A stretch of DNA of 12,303 nucleotides from Desulfomonile sp. (GTDB taxonomy: Bacteria; Desulfobacterota; Desulfomonilia; Desulfomonilales; Desulfomonilaceae). The notes beneath the pieces were generated by a model. That model saw only the letters and a program-made list of their open reading frames with translations, was not told the DNA's origin and searched no databases. The position numbers and the translations under genes were made by a program. Shown piece after piece: positions 7,038 through 12,303 of this stretch (position 1 is the first letter of the stretch; each line of letters starts with the position of its first letter). The DNA is taken from assembly GCA_020216785.1 (NCBI GenBank), contig JAIWNO010000302.1, positions 1 to 12,303 on the forward strand, written 5' to 3'.

Positions 7038-8339
7038 ATGAACTCCCGTTACGGCATAATTATTGCTCTCGCAGGCGCGCTCTTGTTCCTCCACGGATGC
7101 GGAGGCGGTGAAGTCGAACAGCTCAAGACGCAGCAGACCGACAGCCAGCGCACCATTACCGAACTCAAGTCGGAGCTGGAAACGACACGCGACGCCTTGT
7201 CACGCCAGGAAGTGCAGAACCAACGGCTTAACCGCGAAATCGAGACCCTCCGCGCGGAGATCGCTAAACTGGAAGAAGCCTCGGTCAAAGCTCAGGCGGA
7301 AAAGAAGGAACCTGCCCCGAAAGAGCCTGTCGACCAGACGAAAGTGAGTCTGCTGGGGGCAAAAGCGCTCGCGGAACATAAAGCCGCCCGACTCAGTGAG
7401 CGGCTGGACCGCCTCGGCCGAGATTTGGATCGTAAAGAACAGGAACTTGCTCAAATCAGGCAGACAGCTGAACAAAAGGATCGTGAGATCGCTTCGTTGC
7501 GCAGCACGCTCGAAAAGCTCCAACGGGGCGATCAGACACGCGCCTCCGAAGTGGAGGCCAAACTGGCACAGCTCACCAAAGAAGGTCAGGAGCGTGCCGC
7601 TGAAATCCAACGTCTGAAGAAGGACCTGGAAGACAAGACCATTCTCCTGGAAACATTGAAGGAAGCGGTTACTGATGCGGGAAGGCTCAAGAAGACCGCT
7701 GAATCCGAAGTGGCTCGTCTTCAAGCAGAGCTTCGGGAAAACTCGTCCAAGCTTGAGAAATCTTTCGCAGAAGTGGAACAACTCAGCGGGGAGATCGCGA
7801 ACTTGAAAGGCCAGCTTGAGAAGTCTCAGAACGAAACTGCTCGCGTGCGAGCGCTTCTTGATCAGACTCGCAAAGAAAAGGATCACTACCACGCGGAAGC
7901 TGCCAAATTCCAGCTTGAGACAGAGCGCCTCAACAAAGAGGCTCAGAGTATGCGCGCTGCCCTCGATGAAACCAATGCAAGGCTTCAAGAATCCTACGGC
8001 ACCACCGAGCAGGCGCGTGAGCAGATCGCCAATCTCAAGGCGTCCGTGGAGCAGTACGCCGAGTACCAACAGAGACTGCAAACTCTGCTGGAGCAATCAC
8101 AGGAAGACAAGGTCCACTACCACGAACAGGCCACCAAACTGCGGCTTGAAGTGGAGCGCCGCACCCAGGAAGCTCAGGACCTCCGTACGCAACTTGCCGA
8201 CATGAGCGCGCGAGTGAAGGAGCTGGAGCAGGCGGTCGCAACCCAGGAAGAGCCGGAACCGCCCTCTCCTGTGGACCGAATCCTGGAGTCCCCGGTAAAG
8301 AAAGGCGACACGACCGATCGGCCGAAGGGGCTATTTTGA
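7038..8339 (+). CDS. coiled-coil lipoprotein of unknown function
   Basis: I do not recognise a named family. The 433-residue product starts with a type II signal peptide: positively charged N-end (MNSRYG), a hydrophobic core, then a lipobox ending LHGC with the lipidated cysteine at 21. It should therefore be anchored in a membrane facing the periplasm. Residues about 27-400 are an almost unbroken alpha-helical coiled coil rich in Glu, Lys, Gln and Leu. A short charged, proline-containing break lies near 88-100. Two 77-residue repeats (about 231-307 and 308-384) share the core HYHxxAxKxxLExER. The C-terminal tail is proline-rich and unstructured. The start is ATG 7038, with AAGGAG ten bases upstream. 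A frame open back to 6882 was rejected because it runs through the promoter and lacks a ribosome site. It is monocistronic with its own promoter. Roles in envelope structure or tethering are plausible but not shown. Confidence 0.85.
   Translation: MNSRYGIIIALAGALLFLHGCGGGEVEQLKTQQTDSQRTITELKSELETTRDALSRQEVQNQRLNREIETLRAEIAKLEEASVKAQAEKKEPAPKEPVDQTKVSLLGAKALAEHKAARLSERLDRLGRDLDRKEQELAQIRQTAEQKDREIASLRSTLEKLQRGDQTRASEVEAKLAQLTKEGQERAAEIQRLKKDLEDKTILLETLKEAVTDAGRLKKTAESEVARLQAELRENSSKLEKSFAEVEQLSGEIANLKGQLEKSQNETARVRALLDQTRKEKDHYHAEAAKFQLETERLNKEAQSMRAALDETNARLQESYGTTEQAREQIANLKASVEQYAEYQQRLQTLLEQSQEDKVHYHEQATKLRLEVERRTQEAQDLRTQLADMSARVKELEQAVATQEEPEPPSPVDRILESPVKKGDTTDRPKGLF
7728..8189 (+). repeat. 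two 77-codon repeats within the lipoprotein gene
   Basis: Protein-level alignment at an offset of 77 residues (231 bases) matches IANLK with IANLK, LLDQTRKEKDHYH with LLEQSQEDKVHYH, and LETERLNKEAQ with LEVERRTQEAQ. The unit length is exactly eleven heptads. A third, weaker unit upstream (residues about 203-230) aligns when one heptad is dropped. DNA identity is much lower than protein similarity would need for a recent duplication, so the repeat is old and kept by selection. Confidence 0.7.
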
Positions 8340-8672
8340 TTTGGCGCCGGTCCCTACGAAATCCGGAGAGCTGGGCGGCCGCTTGGGCTGTGACCACTAA
8401 ATCCCACCGCGGAGCCAAGGCCATAATCCATTCAGCGCGTGCTTGATTTCTCACACCGCAATTCTGAAGTACGGCTCGTGGTCGTCGACGTCTATCTCCC
8501 GTTGACACTGCCTCTCGGCGAAATCTCGCGGGGCCGCGGGATATCCGGTCGTCTGCAATTGGGCTCGTGGGAGGAACCAAAAAATCCGTTGCCGAATTGT
8601 GTCGTCTGTATAATCATCGTCTGCCGAATACGTACCCTCACGCGCCCACAATCCGCGCCGGGATAGAGAACC
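8340..8672. other. intergenic spacer between the lipoprotein and restriction-modification genes
   Basis: No gene is supported in these 333 bases; the open frames here have no ribosome site or recognisable protein. A GC-rich CGCGG-GG-CCGCG hairpin lies at 8527-8538. No intrinsic terminator with a T-run is visible after the lipoprotein stop. The right part holds the candidate promoter of the next gene. Confidence 0.5.
8589..8614 (+). promoter_or_regulatory. candidate promoter of the restriction-modification gene
   Basis: A perfect TATAAT (8609-8614) stands 58 bases before the ATG. The best -35-like box, TTGCCG (8589-8594), is only 14 bases away, short of the usual 16-18, so activity may be weak or need an activator. 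A TTGACA at 8502-8507 has no -10 partner. Confidence 0.35.
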
Positions 8673-11600
8673 ATGCCGAAGAAACCGACAATCTACGAGG
8701 CACTCCAGCGTTTTGCCGCGTCCGTCACGGTCAAGATGACGCAGCTCACCCTAGGCGAGCCGGAAGACCAGTTGCGCGCTCCTTTCGAGGTCTTCATGGC
8801 CGACGCGGCGCGAGCTTTCGGTTGGGACGTCGTGTGTACAGGCGAAACTCGGCTACCCGGCCGCATGGGACGTCCCGATTACGCGGTGCATCTCAACAAA
8901 CTGCTTGTGGGGTACGTGGAGCTGAAAGCTCCCGGCGTCGGCGCGAACATAAAACGCTTCACGGGCCACAACCGAAATCAGTGGAAGCGTTTTTCCACGA
9001 TACCGAACGTTCTTTATACGGACGGCAATCAATGGGCGCTTTATCGCAACGGCGAGCTGGTAGATAATATTTTGCGTCTTTCCGGTAACGTAGCGTCCAG
9101 GGGTAAAAGCGCTGTCTCAACGGCAGACGCAGACGCCATCGAACGCTTGTTGCGAGAATTCTTCTCCTGGGAACCGGTCATCCCCTTTGATCGCAAGGGG
9201 AAAGTCGATCTGAAAGGCTTCGCCGCTCTGCTCGCCCCCCTCTGCCGAATGCTGCGCAATGATGTGACCGATGCGCTCAAAGACCCTGCCTCGCCTCTCA
9301 TGCAATTGGCGAGAGACTGGCGGCAATTGCTTTTCCCCGATGCCTCCGACGGACAGTTTGCAGATGCCTATGCCCAGACGGTGACTTTCGCCCTTCTCCT
9401 CGGTCGAAGTGAAGGAGCCCACCCGCTCACATTGAGCAGCGCCCAGGAAGCGCTCGCAGCCCAACACACTCTGCTTTCTCGTGCGCTGCAAGTCCTCACG
9501 GACCCCGGCGCGCTGGCCGAGATATCAGCCTCGATCGACTTGCTGCTGCGGGTGATCGGAGCTCTTCCTCCGGATACACTTATCGGTCCTGAGGACCCCT
9601 GGCTTTATTTCTATGAGGATTTCCTCGCCGCGTACGACCCTAAGCTGCGCCAGGATGCAGGAGCTTACTACACGCCGATCGAAGTTGTCCGGGCCCAGGT
9701 GCGTCTTATCGACGACCTGCTCATCAATCGTCTGGACAAGCCTCTTGGCTTCGCCGACCCGGGTGTAGTGACCCTCGACCCCGCGGCGGGCACCGGCACC
9801 TATCTGCTTGGCGTCATCGAACATGCTCTGGACAGGGTTGAGGCAGAGCAAGGTACAGGGGCTGTACCGGGCCAAGCCACAGCGTTAGCCGACAATCTTT
9901 ACGGGTTCGAATTGATGGTCGGTCCTTATGCCGTCACCGAGCTTCGCGTGACCCGTGCCTTGCGCGATCGAGGTGCTGCGCTCCCTGAGGGCGGTACGCA
10001 TATTTATCTTACGGATACGCTCGAGAGCCCGTACGTGGTACCACCGCAATTGCCGCTCTTTCTCAAACCCATTGCCGAGCAGCACTCCAAGGCGCTCAAA
10101 GTCAAGAGTGAAGTCCCCGTCATCGTGTGTCTGGGCAATCCCCCATATGACCGTCACGAGGCTGCGGACGAGCACAACAAGGCGCGGACCGGCGGTTGGG
10201 TCCGATGGGGTGATGACGGAAGAGGCGACAATGCGATCTTGCACGATTTTCTCAATCCCGCCAGGGAATCAGGCCACGGCATCCATATAAAGAACCTATA
10301 CAACCTCTATGTATATTTCTGGCGATGGGCTTTGTGGAAGGTTTTTGAGAAGACTAACGATTGGGGAGCGGGCATCGTCAGTTTTATCACTGCTTCGAGC
10401 TACCTCGATGGCGATGCTTTCTGCGGGGTCCGCGAGCACATGCGTCGCCTGTGCGATGAAATCTGGATTCTCGATATCGGCGGCGAGGGACGCGGCACGC
10501 GCAGGAGCGACAATGTGTTCGCTATCCAGACACCTGTCGCGATCGCTGTTGTCTCACGATCGAAAAAGGTAAACCGGAATAAACCGGCAAGGGTCCATTA
10601 TGTGCGAATCGACGGGACGCGCAGCGCGAAGCTGGCCGCGCTTGACGCTATCACGGATATCGGTTCGGTAAAGTGGCAAGACTGCCCTGCCGGTTGGCAG
10701 GCGCCTTTTCGCCCGGCGGGCCGAGGCAACTTTTTTGAATGGCCGCTCCTGACCGAACTCATGCCGTGGCAAAGATCCGGGGTAAAGGCAGGGCGCACGT
10801 GGGTCATTTCGCCGGAAGAGGAGACGCTCAGGAAGCGTTGGAATAAGATGCTCAGCGCCGAAAGCGATGCAAGGAAGAAGCTCTTCAAGGACTCGCCGAC
10901 CGGGCGGAAATCCCACCAGGCCGCAGTGCAGTTGCCCCCTTCCGAAGCAAGATTAAGGCCGATCAGCGTTCTTGCCGAAGGGAGCTGTTCACCTGACATC
11001 GTTCGCTTCTGTTTCAGATCGTTCGATCGACAGTTCATCTTTGCCGATGCCCGTTTGCTTGACAGGCCCGGACCTGAACTCTGGCACGCACATGGCGATC
11101 GCCAGGTGTATTTCACGACGCTTCTCAACCACCCTCTCGGTACGGGCCCTTCGTTGACCGCAGCCGCTTACATTCCTGACGGGCATCATTTCCGAGGTTC
11201 GTATGGCGCCAAGGAAATTCTTCCCTTCTATTGCAATGCACACGCGACGGCGGCCAACATCCTTCCGGGGTTAACCAAGAAACTAGGCCGTGCGTTAAAC
11301 CGTCGAGTCACGGCCGAAGATTTCTTTGCATATCTCTATGGTGTCCTTGCACAGCCGGCATTCACTTCCCGCTTTTCGACCGAGCTTGAGACGCGCGAGC
11401 TGCGGGTGCCGATCACGAGAAACGGCCGCCTATTCTGCAAGCTTCGTGACATCGGTGCAAGACTGCTCTGGCTGCACACATTCGGCGAGCGTTTCGTCCC
11501 CAAGGGCAAGAAGCCTGGACAAATTCCCCGCGGGGACGCCAAGTGCGTCAAGGCCGTGCCGGGGGATCCTGACGGCTATCCCGAATCCTTTCAATACAAC

Positions 11601-11987
11601 GAAGCGACGCGAACGATTCACGTAGGCGACGGCGCGTTTTCCCCAGTTGCGCCCGAGGTGTTCTCGTTCGAGGTCTCGGGGTTCAAAGTCGTGCAGTCGT
11701 GGCTCAAATATCGTATGAAGAGAGGCGCAGGCAGAAAGTCGTCGCCGCTGGATGACATACGCCCGGAATGCTGGACGGGCCAATTCACGACCGAACTGCT
11801 CCAATTGCTCTGGGTGCTGGAAGCCACCGTCGCGGGGTACCCGGAGCAGGCCAAACTTTTGGACGAAGTGACAGCGGGCCCGTGCTTCCGCGCGGAGGAA
11901 TTGCCGGAAGTCCCTGACCGGCTCCAGAAATCGTCAGGAGCGTCCGGGGCCCAGATGCCGCTATTCGCGGGACTTTATAGCCTATAG
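8673..11987 (+). CDS. single-chain restriction-modification enzyme (type ISP/IIG-like: nuclease, N6-adenine methyltransferase, specificity domain)
   Basis: This 1104-residue enzyme should cut unmodified foreign DNA and methylate adenine in the host's own sites. The N-terminus has a PD-(D/E)XK nuclease: PDY (D69), then YVELKAPG (E83, K85). Residues about 130-300 form a helical coupler. The methyltransferase core shows the motif X-like AYYTP (331-335), the SAM-binding motif I DPAAGTGTY (369-377) and the catalytic motif IV NPPY (489-492). The C-terminal part, from about 680 (FEWPLLTELMPW), resembles the type ISP (LlaBIII-type) specificity domain that reads the target site. Classical type ISP enzymes are about 1500 residues because of an SF2 helicase between nuclease and methyltransferase; none is present here. 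The ATG at 8673 has only a weak ribosome site. No companion S, R or helicase gene lies nearby. The stop codon falls inside the IS-derived repeat, so the last residues may have been altered. The recognition site cannot be predicted. Confidence 0.9.
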   Translation: MPKKPTIYEALQRFAASVTVKMTQLTLGEPEDQLRAPFEVFMADAARAFGWDVVCTGETRLPGRMGRPDYAVHLNKLLVGYVELKAPGVGANIKRFTGHNRNQWKRFSTIPNVLYTDGNQWALYRNGELVDNILRLSGNVASRGKSAVSTADADAIERLLREFFSWEPVIPFDRKGKVDLKGFAALLAPLCRMLRNDVTDALKDPASPLMQLARDWRQLLFPDASDGQFADAYAQTVTFALLLGRSEGAHPLTLSSAQEALAAQHTLLSRALQVLTDPGALAEISASIDLLLRVIGALPPDTLIGPEDPWLYFYEDFLAAYDPKLRQDAGAYYTPIEVVRAQVRLIDDLLINRLDKPLGFADPGVVTLDPAAGTGTYLLGVIEHALDRVEAEQGTGAVPGQATALADNLYGFELMVGPYAVTELRVTRALRDRGAALPEGGTHIYLTDTLESPYVVPPQLPLFLKPIAEQHSKALKVKSEVPVIVCLGNPPYDRHEAADEHNKARTGGWVRWGDDGRGDNAILHDFLNPARESGHGIHIKNLYNLYVYFWRWALWKVFEKTNDWGAGIVSFITASSYLDGDAFCGVREHMRRLCDEIWILDIGGEGRGTRRSDNVFAIQTPVAIAVVSRSKKVNRNKPARVHYVRIDGTRSAKLAALDAITDIGSVKWQDCPAGWQAPFRPAGRGNFFEWPLLTELMPWQRSGVKAGRTWVISPEEETLRKRWNKMLSAESDARKKLFKDSPTGRKSHQAAVQLPPSEARLRPISVLAEGSCSPDIVRFCFRSFDRQFIFADARLLDRPGPELWHAHGDRQVYFTTLLNHPLGTGPSLTAAAYIPDGHHFRGSYGAKEILPFYCNAHATAANILPGLTKKLGRALNRRVTAEDFFAYLYGVLAQPAFTSRFSTELETRELRVPITRNGRLFCKLRDIGARLLWLHTFGERFVPKGKKPGQIPRGDAKCVKAVPGDPDGYPESFQYNEATRTIHVGDGAFSPVAPEVFSFEVSGFKVVQSWLKYRMKRGAGRKSSPLDDIRPECWTGQFTTELLQLLWVLEATVAGYPEQAKLLDEVTAGPCFRAEELPEVPDRLQKSSGASGAQMPLFAGLYSL

Positions 11988-12128
11988 TTTTGCCCTTTTT
12001 GGATCAATAGTTTGATATTGCAGCGGATTTCCTTGAAAATCATCGGCGCTCCTGCCATAGGGGCTTTGAGAAAAAAAGCAAGGGGAGGAACGCCGATGCG
12101 CAAGCGGAACCTGCCACAGCCGTTTCAG
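11982..12128 (+). repeat. IS-derived inverted repeat, right copy
   Basis: This is the partner of 80-225, in the opposite orientation. It begins with CTATAG, which includes the TAG stop codon of the restriction gene (11985-11987). It continues through a leader with a strong ribosome site, AGGGGAGGAA (12081-12090), and an intact ATG (12096). It ends after the eleventh codon, where the sequence ceases to match the left copy. Confidence 0.9.
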
Positions 12129-12293
12129 AATGGTTGTCCGTTTGCCGGGCATCTCCGACCGGGTGTTCTGTTTGCCCTATGCCGCTCGTCGGTGGCGGCC
12201 GCAAAAGGCAAAGGTGAAGCCTGTGGGGGAGAAGCACCGGAGCAGGTCCGCATTGGGGGCAGCGCTGATTTGATTGACTCACTCGTGGCTTGA
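12096..12293 (+). pseudogene. IS-start fusion frame (transposase N-terminal codons joined to unrelated sequence)
   Basis: From the ATG, preceded by a near-ideal ribosome site, the frame reads MRKRNLPQPFQ, the intact version of the start seen decayed in the left copy. It then departs from the transposase-like sequence (NGCPFAGHLRPG and on) and stops after 65 codons. The simplest reading is an IS copy with an internal deletion or rearrangement just after codon 11; the second IS end would lie beyond the window. A small expressed peptide is possible because the translation signals are good, but I see no function. Confidence 0.45.
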
Positions 12294-12303
12294 TCCTTCC
12301 ATA

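Noticed and set aside
7200..8096. Open frame of 298 codons on the minus strand within the lipoprotein gene
   Set aside because: Leucine- and phenylalanine-rich antisense reading of Glu/Lys/Gln coiled-coil codons; no ribosome site or domain.
7038..11987. Lipoprotein plus restriction enzyme as one new defence system
   Set aside because: They are 333 bases apart, each has its own promoter candidate, and a periplasmic lipoprotein has no evident link to cytoplasmic DNA cleavage. Adjacency alone is not enough.
1..12303. CRISPR arrays, tRNA or rRNA genes
   Set aside because: No regularly spaced short repeats and no recognisable structural RNA were seen on either strand.

Overview
The window looks like a chromosomal segment of an anaerobic, respiring or syntrophic Gram-negative bacterium, most likely a Desulfobacterota-type (deltaproteobacterial) fatty-acid or aromatic-acid degrader. 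This rests on the gene content: an acyl-CoA dehydrogenase, EtfA/EtfB and a membrane heme/iron-sulfur EtfAB:menaquinone oxidoreductase in one operon. It also rests on a lipoprotein signal typical of diderm bacteria and the moderately GC-rich coding sequence. No rRNA or phylogenetic marker is present, so the taxonomy is inference.

Layout. Positions 1-225 hold the 5' end of a decayed insertion-sequence (IS) transposase, read leftwards off the window edge. Positions 464-6303 carry a compact five-gene operon on the minus strand: acyl-CoA dehydrogenase, XRE-cupin regulator, membrane oxidoreductase, etfB, etfA. A non-coding divergent region (6304-7037) follows, with candidate promoters for both directions. 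On the plus strand come a coiled-coil lipoprotein (7038-8339), a 333-base spacer, and a single-polypeptide restriction-modification enzyme (8673-11987). Positions 11982-12128 carry a second copy of the same IS end, inverted relative to the first, followed by a short open frame fused to the IS start.

How the genes work together. The dehydrogenase oxidises an acyl-CoA. Its electrons pass to the EtfB/EtfA flavoprotein, then to the membrane oxidoreductase, which has cytoplasmic [4Fe-4S] and CCG cluster domains and a heme-binding membrane anchor, and presumably on to menaquinone. The embedded regulator, with an N-terminal helix-turn-helix and a C-terminal cupin, probably tunes the operon in response to a small ligand. 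The restriction enzyme combines a PD-(D/E)XK nuclease, a gamma-type N6-adenine methyltransferase and a type ISP-like specificity domain in one chain, but lacks the helicase of classical type ISP enzymes. It is probably a stand-alone defence gene.

The most notable points are four. A 146/147-base, about 95% identical IS-derived inverted repeat brackets 11.8 kb. The restriction gene's stop codon lies inside the right-hand repeat. The lipoprotein is built from 77-residue repeats. The divergent region holds repeats suggestive of operators. I did not find strong evidence for an entirely new multi-gene system.
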